Assembly (NCBI GenBank): GCA_024698045.1
Contig: JAILRS010000003.1
Coordinates: forward strand, 1-52,586
Direction of reading: 5' to 3'
From: Selenomonadaceae bacterium
GTDB lineage: Bacteria > Bacillota > Negativicutes > Selenomonadales > Selenomonadaceae
DNA length: 52,586 nucleotides
The notes under the pieces are model-generated. The model did not search any database and was not told the origin of the DNA. It was given only the letters and a program-made list of their open reading frames with translations. This document shows positions 35,051 through 44,433 of this stretch, piece by piece. Every line of letters starts with the position of its first letter. The first letter of the stretch is position 1. A program made the translations under genes and the position numbers.

Positions 35051-36595
35051 GTGAGTGTTATCGCTATTACAATCGCAGCAACGATTATCGCAATAATTCT
35101 CGGAGCAATAGGTGGTTATGCGGCGCGTAAAAGAACGGCCGAAGCAAAGATAGGATCTGCGGAGGAAGAAGCACGCAGAATAGTCGAAGATGCCCGAGAA
35201 AAAGGCAATGCAGAAAAAAAAGAAACCATGCTTGAAGCTAAGGAAGAAATTCATAGAATGCGGCAGGATTTAGACCGCGATACCAAAGAAAGACGCAATG
35301 AACTTTCTCGCCAAGAAAGGCGTGTTGTGCAAAAGGAAGAGAACTTAGATAAAAAGCTGGATTCACTGGAGAAAAAAGAACTTCTTCTTACAAAGAAAGA
35401 AACAAAATTAAATGAATCACAGGCACAACTTGACGCAATGCAAGCGCGTGAAGACGCCGAATTGGAAAGAATCGCCGCGTTATCAAAAGACGAGGCGCGC
35501 AGTATCCTCATGAATGAGGTTGAAGAAAATCTCAAACATGATAAAGCAGTAAAACTCAAGGAGTATGAAATCCAAATCAAAGACGAAGCCGATAAAAAGG
35601 CTCGTGATATTTTAAGTACCGCGATTCAACGCTGTGCGGCAGATCATGTAACCGAAACAACAGTATCGGTTGTGGCGCTGCCCAGCGATGACATGAAGGG
35701 AAGAATTATCGGGCGCGAAGGCCGCAACATTCGCACATTGGAAACTTTGACGGGTATTGACTTGATTATCGACGATACGCCCGAGGCTGTTATTCTTTCG
35801 GGATTCGATCCCGTTAAGCGTGAAGTTGCACGCGTTGCATTGGAAAAATTAATTTCCGACGGAAGAATACACCCCGCGCGAATCGAGGAAATGGTCGAGA
35901 AGGCACAGCGCGAAGTAGATAACCGTATGAAGGAAGCCGGCGAACAAGCTACATTCAAAGTCGGTGTTCACGGCATACATCCCGAGCTTGTCAAACTTTT
36001 GGGGCGTCTGAAATATCGCACGAGTTACGGACAAAATGTTTTGAATCATTCCGTGGAAGTGGCGATGTTGGCAGGTCTTATGGCAAGCGAATTGGGTGTC
36101 GACGTCAATTTAGCGAAGAGAGCCGGATTATTGCACGATATCGGCAAGGCGGTAGATCACGAAGTCGAAGGGCCTCATGTGACAATCGGCGCGGATTTGG
36201 CTAAACGTTATCGCGAAAACAAATTCGTAATAAACGCAATAGCCTCCCATCACGGCGATATCGAAGCAACTTCTGTTGAGGCGGTATTGGTAGCCGCGGC
36301 GGATGCTGTTTCTGCGGCAAGACCGGGCGCAAGACGCGAAAGTCTTGAAATGTATCTCAAACGTCTTAAAATGTTGGAAGAGATTGCCGAATCGTTTGAA
36401 GGCGTCGAGAGATGTTTCGCGATACAGGCAGGGCGCGAAATTCGTGTCATGGTTAAACCCGATAAAGTCGACGATGATGCCGCTGTTATCCTTGCTCATG
36501 ATATCGTGAAGAAGATTGAAAAGGATTTGGATTACCCCGGGCAGGTTCGCGCGACGATTATCCGCGAAGTTCGTGTCGTTGATTACGCCAAATAA
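35051..36595 (+). CDS. rny: Ribonuclease Y
   Basis: 514 residues, normal length. It is a membrane-anchored endonuclease that begins mRNA decay. In order: membrane segment (about 2-22), long charged coiled coil (about 30-190), KH domain ([20 protein letters not shown]), and HD domain with catalytic His-Asp ([20 protein letters not shown], then [12 protein letters not shown]). The start is taken as the GTG at 35051; a run of Gs touches it, and AAAGGA about 10 bases upstream may be the working ribosome site. It is followed by a hypothetical gene, ymdB and spoVS, a common Firmicutes neighbourhood. Confidence 0.97.
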   Translation: MSVIAITIAATIIAIILGAIGGYAARKRTAEAKIGSAEEEARRIVEDAREKGNAEKKETMLEAKEEIHRMRQDLDRDTKERRNELSRQERRVVQKEENLDKKLDSLEKKELLLTKKETKLNESQAQLDAMQAREDAELERIAALSKDEARSILMNEVEENLKHDKAVKLKEYEIQIKDEADKKARDILSTAIQRCAADHVTETTVSVVALPSDDMKGRIIGREGRNIRTLETLTGIDLIIDDTPEAVILSGFDPVKREVARVALEKLISDGRIHPARIEEMVEKAQREVDNRMKEAGEQATFKVGVHGIHPELVKLLGRLKYRTSYGQNVLNHSVEVAMLAGLMASELGVDVNLAKRAGLLHDIGKAVDHEVEGPHVTIGADLAKRYRENKFVINAIASHHGDIEATSVEAVLVAAADAVSAARPGARRESLEMYLKRLKMLEEIAESFEGVERCFAIQAGREIRVMVKPDKVDDDAAVILAHDIVKKIEKDLDYPGQVRATIIREVRVVDYAK

Positions 36596-36655
36596 TTTGA
36601 ACGTAAATATTTCAATCAAAAATAATTTCCGTTTAACCAAAGGGGGGCTGAAGCG

Positions 36656-37183
36656 ATGTTTGATTTTTTGAAGAAATCCAAGAAACCGAATCCCGACGCC
36701 AGTAGGTTGTTGGCGTCGATTCTTGTGGTGTTTCCTGCGATTCAATCAGTGACTTACGAGTCTAAGGATGAAACGCTTGAGTTCTCCTTTGCGTTGAACG
36801 GGAAATTTTCAAAAGAAGACTTCACCGAATTTCTCAATTATACCGCCGAATCTTTACAGACCTTTCATCATTTGGAAGGTCTTGCGGGCGCAAGTATCAA
36901 TTTAAATGTTGAGGGCGTCTTCGGGACGTGCTTTTTAAATGTGCGCAGAGATATAGCGACTTTGACATGCAAAGAATTGTCGTTGCTTACAGAGCTTGCC
37001 GAAAATTATTTCGGCGATAAATTGATTGAGGAGTACGATGAAAATTTTTTCCCCGACGAAGATTATTTGATAGCGCAAGAAGATTATCTTGAGCAGTGTT
37101 TAAACAATATGCGTCAACTTCGTGTCGAAGGTCGTCTTGTAGGCGTCCGCGAACGCGAAAGAGTTGTCGTATATTCCCGTTAA
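36656..37183 (+). CDS. Conserved-looking hypothetical protein between rny and ymdB
   Basis: 175 residues, soluble and acidic, starting MFDFLKKSKKPNPDASRLLA. There is no signal peptide or membrane segment. The C-terminal part is strongly acidic (EEYDENFFPDEDYLIAQEDY) and then basic (VGVRERERVVVYSR). I do not recognise a family. A strong AAGGGGGG site lies 9 bases before the ATG. Its place between RNase Y and YmdB, which works with RNase Y in Bacillus, suggests a link to RNA turnover, but this is only context. Confidence 0.7.
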   Translation: MFDFLKKSKKPNPDASRLLASILVVFPAIQSVTYESKDETLEFSFALNGKFSKEDFTEFLNYTAESLQTFHHLEGLAGASINLNVEGVFGTCFLNVRRDIATLTCKELSLLTELAENYFGDKLIEEYDENFFPDEDYLIAQEDYLEQCLNNMRQLRVEGRLVGVRERERVVVYSR

Positions 37184-37245
37184 AAAATTTTCGGTGCGGA
37201 ACATTTTTTTGCCGTAGTATCTGCACCGAGAGAGGGGCAAATATT

Positions 37246-38022
37246 TTGCGAATTCTTATGGTTGGTGATATTGTCGGCAAGCCCGGCAGATATTTTTTTT
37301 TGGAACAAACTCCCGAATTAAAACAAAGCAAACACATCGACATGGTAATAGCAAACGGCGAAAATTCCGCTCACGGCAAGGGAATTACGCCGCAGATTTT
37401 CAACGAACTTTTGCGCGGCGGTGCAGATGTTGTGACCAGCGGAAATCATATTTGGGATAATTACAGCGTCATGCAAATTATTGACAGCGAACCTTTTTTG
37501 CTACGCCCGGCAAATTATCCCGAAGATACGCCCGGCAAAGGTTTCTGTATTTATCCCGTAGGCAAAAAGAAAGTCGGCGTTATCAATCTTTCGGGTAGGA
37601 CTTTCATGCCGCCGATGGATTGCCCTTTCAGACTTGCCGAGAAAATTTTAAACTTCATGAGTAAACAATGTGATTTGATTTTCGTGGACTTTCATGCCGA
37701 GGCAACGAGTGAAAAACTTGCCTTTGCCTATTTCGTCGACGGACAAGTCACGGGAGTTGTCGGCACACATACGCATATTCAGACGGCCGACGAAAGGATT
37801 TTGCCCAACGGTACCGCTTACCTGACCGATTTGGGTATGGTCGGCGCAAAAAATTCCGTTCTGGGTATGAAGGTAGATCCTGTGTTAAAGAGATTTTTGA
37901 CGGGACGCCCAAGCAAATTTGAAGTCGCCGAAGGGGCTTGCGTATACTGCGCATTGCTGATTGAAACCGACGACAATACAAACAAAGTTATCGGCGTGGA
38001 AAGAATACAAATCACCGCATAA
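37246..38022 (+). CDS. ymdB: YmdB-type metallophosphoesterase
   Basis: About 258 residues. YmdB is a cyclic-nucleotide phosphodiesterase linked to RNase Y in Bacillus. Metal-site motifs: RILMVGDIVGKPGRYFF, ANGENSAHGKGIT, VTSGNHIWDN, FVDFHAEATSEKLAFAYFVD and VVGTHTHIQTADERIL. I chose the TTG at 37246, with AGAGGGG 8 bases upstream; a longer frame from 37096 overlaps the previous gene and has no homology. It precedes spoVS by about 190 bases. Confidence 0.93.
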   Translation: MRILMVGDIVGKPGRYFFLEQTPELKQSKHIDMVIANGENSAHGKGITPQIFNELLRGGADVVTSGNHIWDNYSVMQIIDSEPFLLRPANYPEDTPGKGFCIYPVGKKKVGVINLSGRTFMPPMDCPFRLAEKILNFMSKQCDLIFVDFHAEATSEKLAFAYFVDGQVTGVVGTHTHIQTADERILPNGTAYLTDLGMVGAKNSVLGMKVDPVLKRFLTGRPSKFEVAEGACVYCALLIETDDNTNKVIGVERIQITA

Positions 38023-38208
38023 ACAATGTAGGATTATAAACGCCTGTTATCGTAGGCGTCTATAAAATATATGCAAAATTAAAGCCTTAAGTGAAGGATT
38101 TAATTTAGCAATGAAGAATTAACACTGAAAATAATTTAGACGTAGAAGGAGCCGCAGCAAGTAGAAAACCACTACAACAGCAAAATGAACAAGGGAGGAG
38201 GAACAGTT
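38023..38208. other. Intergenic region before spoVS
   Basis: A short stem ACGCCT/AGGCGT (8-nt loop) near 38040-38060 is followed by TATAAAAT rather than by a T-run, so it is not a clear terminator. It could be a regulatory site near a spoVS promoter. Nothing else is seen. Confidence 0.3.
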
Positions 38209-38469
38209 ATGGAAATTCTGAAGGTATCAGCCAAATCTAACCCTAATTCCGTCGCCGGCGCACTGGCGGGAGTTATCCGCGAAACCGGAAGTGCCGAGAT
38301 GCAGGCGATAGGTGCCGGAGCGCTGAACCAAGCGGTTAAAGCGGTTGCCATCGCACGCGGCTTCGTGGCACCGCACGGCGTGGATCTCATCTGCATTCCT
38401 GCTTTTACTGATATCGAAATTGACGGGAGTGAACGCACAGCTATAAAGCTCATTGTCGAACCGCGTTAA
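38209..38469 (+). CDS. spoVS: Stage V sporulation protein S (SpoVS)
   Basis: 86 residues, the usual length of this highly conserved Alba-like nucleic-acid-binding protein. The sequence MEILKVSAKSNPNSVAGALA, then IGAGALNQAVKAVAIARGFV and FTDIEIDGSERTAIKLIVEP is almost the family consensus. The ATG at 38209 has GGGAGGAGG upstream; the earlier in-frame ATG at 38185 precedes that site and is not the start. SpoVS is common in Firmicutes including non-sporulating lineages, and often follows ymdB as here. Confidence 0.97.
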   Translation: MEILKVSAKSNPNSVAGALAGVIRETGSAEMQAIGAGALNQAVKAVAIARGFVAPHGVDLICIPAFTDIEIDGSERTAIKLIVEPR

Positions 38470-38593
38470 TTAGTTTGCGACAAAAATCCCGTGTTTTATC
38501 GGCGAAATTTTTTTACTTGCGGTCTGAGTCACAGTCGCTTAACTTGCAAGTTTCGCTTTCGGGTACTAAGTTTTTGACGGAGGTATATTCTTA

Positions 38594-39430
38594 ATGCCCG
38601 GTGATTTGCACACCCATACAAATTTTTCGGACGGTTCTTATTCTCCCGAAATGTTGGTATTTAAAGCCAAGGAAATCGGTTTGCATTATCTGGGTATTAC
38701 CGATGATGATACTGTCGACGGCATTCGCCACCTTTACGAAAACGAATTATATCCGGAAAGTGGCGTGAATATCATTCCCGGCGTTGAGCTACGTGCCAAT
38801 CATCCCGATACCGAAGTACAAATTATCGGTTACAATATTGACATATATAATGAAGTACTTTCGGATATGATTAACACGGTTATCGAAGCACGTTGGGAAA
38901 GATTCAGCGAGATTATCAAAATTCTTCAGCGTGAGAAGTTTAATATTCGCGAAGTGGATGTTTTGAAAGTATCGGGGACAAGTCGTTCGATAGGAAGATC
39001 GCATATAGCTCGCACATTGGTTAAACTAGGCGAGTTCAAGTCATTAAACGAAGTATTTGACAAAATCCTCGGTAAGGGCTGTCCGGCTTATCTGCCGCGC
39101 TACTTGCCTACGATTGACGAGATTGTCGATGTGATTCATCGCGCGAGCGGCATTGCGGTTTTGGCTCAACCCAAACTTATCAAAAATGATGAGTTGGTTG
39201 AATCACTCTGTACCAAAATGGACGGCTTGGAAGTTTACCACCCATGTAACACAATAAACGACACAGGAAATTATGAAGCATTAGCCCAAAAGTATAATCT
39301 GCTCATGACCGGCGGCAGTGACTTTCACGGCGAACCCTCAAGATACGTCGATAAACTGGGCACATTTACCGTAAGCGACGAATTATCGGAACAAATTTAC
39401 AGTAAAATTTCGACTGAAAGTCGCTTGTAA
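38594..39430 (+). CDS. PHP-domain phosphoesterase with altered metal ligands
   Basis: 278 residues. PHP enzymes of this type (YciV-like) remove phosphate from nucleotides or oligonucleotides using a metal cluster. Seen: HTHTNFSDGSYSPEMLV, ITDDDTVDGI (TDHDT is usual), IPGVELRAN, RSHIARTLVKLGEF, VLAQPKLIK (AHP is usual) and MTGGSDFHGEPS. So two His ligands are changed, to Asp and Gln, while the first HxH, the Glu and the last DxH remain. Activity may be changed or lost. GGAGG lies before the ATG. A 12-bp palindrome AACTTGCAAGTT (38541-38552) lies upstream. Confidence 0.8.
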   Translation: MPGDLHTHTNFSDGSYSPEMLVFKAKEIGLHYLGITDDDTVDGIRHLYENELYPESGVNIIPGVELRANHPDTEVQIIGYNIDIYNEVLSDMINTVIEARWERFSEIIKILQREKFNIREVDVLKVSGTSRSIGRSHIARTLVKLGEFKSLNEVFDKILGKGCPAYLPRYLPTIDEIVDVIHRASGIAVLAQPKLIKNDELVESLCTKMDGLEVYHPCNTINDTGNYEALAQKYNLLMTGGSDFHGEPSRYVDKLGTFTVSDELSEQIYSKISTESRL

Positions 39431-39489
39431 ATCAGTCGGTCGATTTGGTTTTTGCGCAGGAAATTTCACTACAACTCAAATCGTAAACA

Positions 39490-39522
39490 AAAACACCTTC
39501 CAAATTTCGGAGGGTGTTTTTT
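39490..39522 (+). terminator. Terminator after the PHP gene
   Basis: AACACCTTCC pairs with GGAGGGTGTT, followed by a T-run. Confidence 0.85.
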
Positions 39523-39653
39523 ATTCGTTCATTGGGGCATCTTACTTGCTACGGTAAATTTCTTTTCGGCAGGATAATAACTTCGCCGTGCAGAAAATAA
39601 AATCCGATTGGCGAAAAACTTTCCGGTAATAAGAGTTACGATAAGGGGCAACA

Positions 39654-40298
39654 ATGATATATTTAACATTAATGGCGGCAATAATCTCTATGGTTGTGCT
39701 GTATAAATTTTTGCCGACGCGCAAGGGCTTTATGATAGTTTGCGTGGTATTGTTAGTCGTGTTCAGTATCAGTTACTTCATACACGGGCAACAAAATCAA
39801 CAGGAACAAATTACACGCGAACAGATTGAAGAATTGCATAAGCGTCAATCAATTTTCGGCGAATGGTATGCCGAATATCAGAAGGATATCGAAAAGCTCG
39901 ATATGAATTGGCAACGCTATCACAATATCTTAGACAGTCTCGACACCATGGACGAGGAAAATTTTAACGCCGAAGCATTTTACTTGAGGTTGAAGGAGCT
40001 TGAGCAGGAATCAATCGACGAACAATTGAAAATCCACATGATGACGGTACCGGCAGGAATCGGAACAGAGAACAGTAATTATGTCGAATCAATAATCCGT
40101 AAGACGCAACACTATGTCGACGCGCAAACACAGACGATAAGCATATCAGCCGTGGAAGCCAATCCGAATCAGCCCAAAGATTTTGAGACACTTAAATTGC
40201 GTCTGAACGAAATAATGATACGCGAATCGCCCGTAGGATTGTTCACGGCGCAGGAAGTCGCGGCAATACGTATGGCATTGGGCGATTTGGGCGAATAA
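39654..40298 (+). CDS. Hypothetical protein with two N-terminal membrane segments
   Basis: 214 residues. Two hydrophobic stretches (about 1-18 and 25-43, FMIVCVVLLVVFSISYFI) are followed by a charged, Gln/Glu-rich helical region (about 47-130) likely to form a coiled coil. The C-terminal segment ends FTAQEVAAIRMALGDLGE. I do not recognise a family. AAGGGG lies 6 bases before the ATG. It precedes ribF by 31 bases, probably in one transcript. The 120 bases upstream hold no gene. Confidence 0.65.
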   Translation: MIYLTLMAAIISMVVLYKFLPTRKGFMIVCVVLLVVFSISYFIHGQQNQQEQITREQIEELHKRQSIFGEWYAEYQKDIEKLDMNWQRYHNILDSLDTMDEENFNAEAFYLRLKELEQESIDEQLKIHMMTVPAGIGTENSNYVESIIRKTQHYVDAQTQTISISAVEANPNQPKDFETLKLRLNEIMIRESPVGLFTAQEVAAIRMALGDLGE

Positions 40299-40329
40299 TT
40301 TAACGATGACAGGGAACGAGGTTTTTTGT

Positions 40330-41250
40330 TTGGAAATCATAAGGAAGTTAACGGGCGTGACGAAAAAATATCCGCGTCCCGTGGTTGCATTGGGTATGTT
40401 TGACGGAGTGCACCGCGGTCATGCCAGCGTAATAAAACATGCGATTGACATTGCCAATTCGATTGCGGGTACGGCGATTGTCTTTACTTTTGCGAATCAT
40501 CCGCTGACTGTTTTAAATCCTACCGCCGCACCGTTGATGATTGGCAGTAAAAGTCTGCGCAGAGAAATTTTTTCCGATATGGGCGTTGATGTACTGTTTG
40601 AAATTCCGTTTACGAAAGAATTCAGTCGCAAATCGCCCGAGGAATTTTTGGAGCTGTTACGCGATAAAATATCGCCGCTGTACGTCGTCACGGGACCTAA
40701 TTACACTTTCGGTCGATTCGGGAACGGTAACGGGCGATTGCTTTTGCGTGAGGCTGAAAATTACGGATTCAAGGCGGAAGTCTGTCAAGCATTCACTGTA
40801 GAACGCAAAACGGTAAGCAGTACGAGAATTAGGGCGTTGATTGCGGAGGGAGATTTACACGGAGCCAACGAACTTTTGGGTAGGGAATTTACTTACTCCG
40901 GTATCGTGGTAAACGGTGACAGACGCGGCAGGACTATCGGCTTTCCTACGGCTAATGTTGAGATTGCGGATTATCGGGCAATGTTGCCTAACGGGGCTTA
41001 TATCGTGCGCGTAAAAGTTCGCGGCGAAATGTTTAACGGCATCGCAAACGTCGGGGATAATCCGACATTCAAAGTAGCGCGTCGACGGCTTGAAGTTTTT
41101 ATCGACAATTTCGGCGGCAATATCTACGGCGAAGAAATTTTTATATCATTCGTGAGCAAAATACGCGACGAGAAAATTTTCAAATCGATTGAAGAATTAA
41201 AAGCCCAACTCAATGACGATTTACAAACAATGCGGCAGACGTTAACATAA
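40330..41250 (+). CDS. ribF: Bifunctional riboflavin kinase/FAD synthetase
   Basis: About 306 residues. It makes FMN and then FAD. The N-terminal adenylyltransferase has VVALGMFDGVHRGHASVIKH (HxGH-type site), TFANHPLTVLNP, VVTGPNYTFGRFGNGNG and VSSTRIRALIAEGD. The C-terminal kinase has GDRRGRTIGFPTANVEI, NGIANVGDNPTF and a final VEIADYR/FISFVSKIRDEKIF region. I chose the TTG at 40330, with GAGG 8 bases upstream; the ATG at 40306 precedes this site. Confidence 0.94.
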   Translation: MEIIRKLTGVTKKYPRPVVALGMFDGVHRGHASVIKHAIDIANSIAGTAIVFTFANHPLTVLNPTAAPLMIGSKSLRREIFSDMGVDVLFEIPFTKEFSRKSPEEFLELLRDKISPLYVVTGPNYTFGRFGNGNGRLLLREAENYGFKAEVCQAFTVERKTVSSTRIRALIAEGDLHGANELLGREFTYSGIVVNGDRRGRTIGFPTANVEIADYRAMLPNGAYIVRVKVRGEMFNGIANVGDNPTFKVARRRLEVFIDNFGGNIYGEEIFISFVSKIRDEKIFKSIEELKAQLNDDLQTMRQTLT

Positions 41251-41270
41251 TCATCGCGGTAAAATAAAAA

Positions 41271-41300
41271 CTCCCGTCACAAGATGGGAGAAATTTTTTT
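41271..41300 (+). terminator. Terminator after ribF
   Basis: Stem CTCCCGTC/GATGGGAG with a 4-nt loop, then AAATTTTTTT. The T-run runs straight into the -35 of the next gene. Confidence 0.85.
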
Positions 41301-41328
41301 GGCGCGATACGGTAAGTATTGCTATAAT
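41299..41328 (+). promoter_or_regulatory. Candidate promoter of the Hsp70-like gene
   Basis: TTGGCG (-35, 41299-41304), 18-base spacer, TATAAT (-10, 41323-41328) with TGC just before it (extended -10). Confidence 0.6.
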
Positions 41329-41362
41329 AAGTAGAAATTTTTTCTAAGGGAGTTTGATAACA

Positions 41363-43771
41363 TTGACAAGAATTTTAAAGAGCATAAAGATATCGGATGA
41401 GAATTTGAAAATATTCGGCGACGAGGAGATTAGCGCGAAGATTAAGCCGAAAGATATAGCTGCGCAGTTGAAAAATTATTTGCTGAACTGCGACAACATT
41501 CGCGCCGGCATGGATTCTTACGACGAAAATATTTTATTCGATCCCAATCGCGGTCATTGGGATTTGTGGGATATCGACAGCACCGACGGTCAAGAAATTA
41601 ATTTGGGTGAGAATTTTGTGGCACGAGATCCCGCCGATGATATTTCTACGGGTATTGTTGCAATTGACTTCGGTACCAGTCGCACTGTCGTCGTTTACGA
41701 AGACGAACACTCACAGATAATTCCGTTGCAAGTCGGTACGGGCTCATATCTTGACGGCATCAATCTTGCCTCCAATTACGAAAATCCTACCGTCATTCAA
41801 TTCATCGATATTGAAAGTTTTCTCAAGTCATATTATTGGCGCGAAGGACGTCCCTTTACAAGTTGGGATGATGTCAAAGTTTCTCATGCCGCGTTTGAAA
41901 ATTTGACAAGCGGCGGCTCCGAAAAATTTTATTCCTTCCTGACGGATTTAAAATACTGGTGCGGTTCCAAAACTCAATTTATGTTGCGTGACGAGAAAAA
42001 ATTCATCACTCAACTTGCTCCGTTCGCCGATTTGGTTGATGACGAAATTAATCCGTTGGAGATTTACGCGTATTATCTCGGGCTGTTCATTAACAACATG
42101 CAGCAGGAACATCATATTTTCCTGAATTATATCTTATCGTTCCCCGTGACTTACGAAATGGATATCCGCGAAAAAATGCGCCACAGTTTTGAACGCGGTT
42201 TGAAAAAATCTTTGCCGACGGCGTTACTCGCAAACGAAGTGGCAATGAAAAAATTTTCGGTACGCGAAGGAGCAAGCGAGGCGGCAGCCTATGCGATAAC
42301 GGCACTGCAGGAATACGGATTCGATCCCGAAGAAGATGACGAATTTTATTATGCGGTCTTTGATTTCGGCGGCGGCACAACCGATTTCGATTTCGGATTC
42401 ATGTGCGAATCGACAAGCGATAGATACGATTATATGCTCGTACATTTCGGCGAAAACGGCGACAGAACTTTAGGCGGCGAAAATCTTTTGAAACTTTTGG
42501 CCTTTGAAGTATTCAAGGTTAATCAAGACAAATTGATATATACCGACGGCAGAAAAATCCCGTTCACATGGGCGGCGGATAAAAAGAGTTTTGCCGGTTC
42601 CGAGGCGTTGATTAAAGATTCGCAGGAAGCTCATGCAAATATGCACGCGTTGATAGAAAGACTTCGCCCGATTTGGGAGGAACCCGACTCCGACGAAACA
42701 AGCAATCTCCTTACAAACGGTTATGTAGCCGTAAATCTCTTCCGCGACGACGGACAACTTGTCAAAAACTTTCAACTTGATATCAACATAGATTTACAGG
42801 AAATTTTGCGCAATCGTATTCGTGTCGGCATAAAAAATTTCTTCATCTCCATGAAAGAGGCCTTTGATAAAAATTCCAAGAACACTCTGCGCAAAATCAA
42901 GAAGCTGAACGAAATCGACGAAATATCTATCTTTCTTGCCGGTAACTCCTCAAAATCGCCGCTCGTCAAAGAATTGTTCAATGAATATCTTTTGCCCCTT
43001 GAAAATACCGAATTAACCGAGGATGAAAATCCTTTTATCAACGGACGACTTAAAAACGGTTACGAACTCAAAGATGATTATTTCGTACAGGGCGGCAGTA
43101 TTTATCGGCGCGATGACAAAGGACTTGAAGTTTGGTTGGGCGATATGGATAATTCCAACGATCAAATTGTTTTGAGTGAGACAGTCAAGAAAATTCCCAC
43201 CAATCGCGATAACGAAAAATCTCCTGCGGATGTTCTGTTCAATTTCAGCGGCAAAGCTCCGAAGTTTAAAATTTATCCTGCGTTGGGTACCAAAGAGGCG
43301 CATGAGATACAAAAGGAGCGCGGTGTTACAATTCGTACGGATATGACTGCGCCGACGGGCAAAACAGGTGTGGCATTCGGTTTACTGCTCAGTCGTGCGG
43401 GCGGCTTGATACAAACCAAACACATTACGCCCGACCCCGAAAAAACTCCGTTTTCTTTCTACGTCGGTAGGAATAAGAAACGCAAATTTAAAACCATCAT
43501 TGACCGCAATACGAAATTTAATGTGTGGTATCCGTTTATCGATGCCGGTGACAGCTTTGACATTTACTATACGAATTTGCCCGAAGCCGTTTCAAATCAG
43601 ATGAGCATTCAGAAGGCAAAACGAATCACGATAAACGTAGCGGAGCCCGATGATACTGCAACTGTATTTATCCGCGCGATAAAAACCAACGTCATCGAAT
43701 ATCAGATAGCAAAGAGCGCGACAGAAATTTCGGAGGATGAGTATGACTCCGAACAAATAGAATTGAATTGA
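41363..43771 (+). CDS. Orphan Hsp70/actin-fold ATPase with large N- and C-terminal additions
   Basis: About 802 residues. The actin-fold ATPase core is clear: phosphate-1 GIVAIDFGTSRTVVVYED near residue 102, phosphate-2 AVFDFGGGTTDFDFG near 334, and an adenosine-type motif SIFLAGNSSKSPLVKEL near 525. In front is an unusual segment of about 95 residues (DSYDENILFDPNRGHWDLWD). Behind the core are about 250 residues, probably beta-rich, in place of the normal DnaK substrate domain. It is much longer than DnaK, is flanked by terminators and has no DnaJ or GrpE neighbour. I chose the TTG at 41363 (AAGGGAG 10 bases upstream) over the TTG at 41354. The client is unknown. Confidence 0.75.
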   Translation: MTRILKSIKISDENLKIFGDEEISAKIKPKDIAAQLKNYLLNCDNIRAGMDSYDENILFDPNRGHWDLWDIDSTDGQEINLGENFVARDPADDISTGIVAIDFGTSRTVVVYEDEHSQIIPLQVGTGSYLDGINLASNYENPTVIQFIDIESFLKSYYWREGRPFTSWDDVKVSHAAFENLTSGGSEKFYSFLTDLKYWCGSKTQFMLRDEKKFITQLAPFADLVDDEINPLEIYAYYLGLFINNMQQEHHIFLNYILSFPVTYEMDIREKMRHSFERGLKKSLPTALLANEVAMKKFSVREGASEAAAYAITALQEYGFDPEEDDEFYYAVFDFGGGTTDFDFGFMCESTSDRYDYMLVHFGENGDRTLGGENLLKLLAFEVFKVNQDKLIYTDGRKIPFTWAADKKSFAGSEALIKDSQEAHANMHALIERLRPIWEEPDSDETSNLLTNGYVAVNLFRDDGQLVKNFQLDINIDLQEILRNRIRVGIKNFFISMKEAFDKNSKNTLRKIKKLNEIDEISIFLAGNSSKSPLVKELFNEYLLPLENTELTEDENPFINGRLKNGYELKDDYFVQGGSIYRRDDKGLEVWLGDMDNSNDQIVLSETVKKIPTNRDNEKSPADVLFNFSGKAPKFKIYPALGTKEAHEIQKERGVTIRTDMTAPTGKTGVAFGLLLSRAGGLIQTKHITPDPEKTPFSFYVGRNKKRKFKTIIDRNTKFNVWYPFIDAGDSFDIYYTNLPEAVSNQMSIQKAKRITINVAEPDDTATVFIRAIKTNVIEYQIAKSATEISEDEYDSEQIELN

Positions 43772-43785
43772 GCCGATAACCTTAC

Positions 43786-43840
43786 AAAAAAGCGTCGCAG
43801 TGATTCCGTCTTCGGGAAAATTTGCGACGCGTTTTTGTTT
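43786..43840. terminator. Bidirectional terminator
   Basis: Perfect 8-bp stem GCGTCGCA/TGCGACGC with a long loop, A-run on the left and GTTTTTGTTT on the right. It lies between the Hsp70-like gene and the OstA gene on the other strand. Confidence 0.8.
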
Positions 43841-43851
43841 GCTCGAAAGAC

Positions 43852-44433
43852 TTAATTTTGATTTTGAGTCGGGATTTCTATATTGGGTATGTCGAAATTT
43901 TTATCGAGAGCAAGAATGGTACCTTCGGCGATATTGTACTGAATGTGCTGATATTTTTTACCGTCTTGCTTGATTCCCTTCGCCAACTTGACTTTTGATT
44001 CGGTCTTCAAATTGATATCGCCGTAAAAGTCAACAATCTTCGTATCCCAATTGAAAACGGCGGTATCGGAAGTTATCGTGACAAAATTTTTGTTTTGGAA
44101 GTTGACGGATCCGACAACCGTTGCAAGTTTATCCTGCCAATACATGTAAGCATGTTCGCAGCCGAAATCTACATCGTCATGTTTGAGCTTAACATTTCCG
44201 TCCGCCCAACATTTTTGCTCAACGAGACTGACAACGGCTTCATCTGCGGTAACCGTCGCCGCGAATCCGTGATTGTCTACTTTGACGTAAACATTGTTTT
44301 TCAGGACGTACGCGCCGCGCATAAAGTCGAATGAAGTTTCACCGGCGGAAATTTCGGGCATAGCGGCGAAACTTTTGCCCTGCGCAATAAGAATCATCAA
44401 CAAAGTCAACGCGAATAATTTTAATATCTTCAT
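43852..44433 (-). CDS. LptA/OstA-like periplasmic protein
   Basis: About 193 residues with a signal peptide (KILKLFALTLLMILIAQGKS, cut after FAA). The rest is a beta-rich OstA-type repeat: MRGAYVLKNNVYVKVDNHGF, ADEAVVSLVEQKCWADGNVKLK, VVGSVNFQNKNFVTITSDTA. LptA carries lipopolysaccharide across the periplasm, so this gene is evidence for an outer membrane. No lptB or lptC is next to it. The ATG at 44433 or the TTG just before it would both fit the GAGGAG site. Confidence 0.8.
   Translation of the reverse strand: MKILKLFALTLLMILIAQGKSFAAMPEISAGETSFDFMRGAYVLKNNVYVKVDNHGFAATVTADEAVVSLVEQKCWADGNVKLKHDDVDFGCEHAYMYWQDKLATVVGSVNFQNKNFVTITSDTAVFNWDTKIVDFYGDINLKTESKVKLAKGIKQDGKKYQHIQYNIAEGTILALDKNFDIPNIEIPTQNQN

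Noticed and set aside
37096..37245. N-terminal extension of YmdB
   Set aside because: It overlaps the preceding gene and has low-complexity basic sequence. The TTG at 37246 gives the normal YmdB start.
38040..38060. Terminator after ymdB
   Set aside because: The short stem is not followed by a T-run on either strand.
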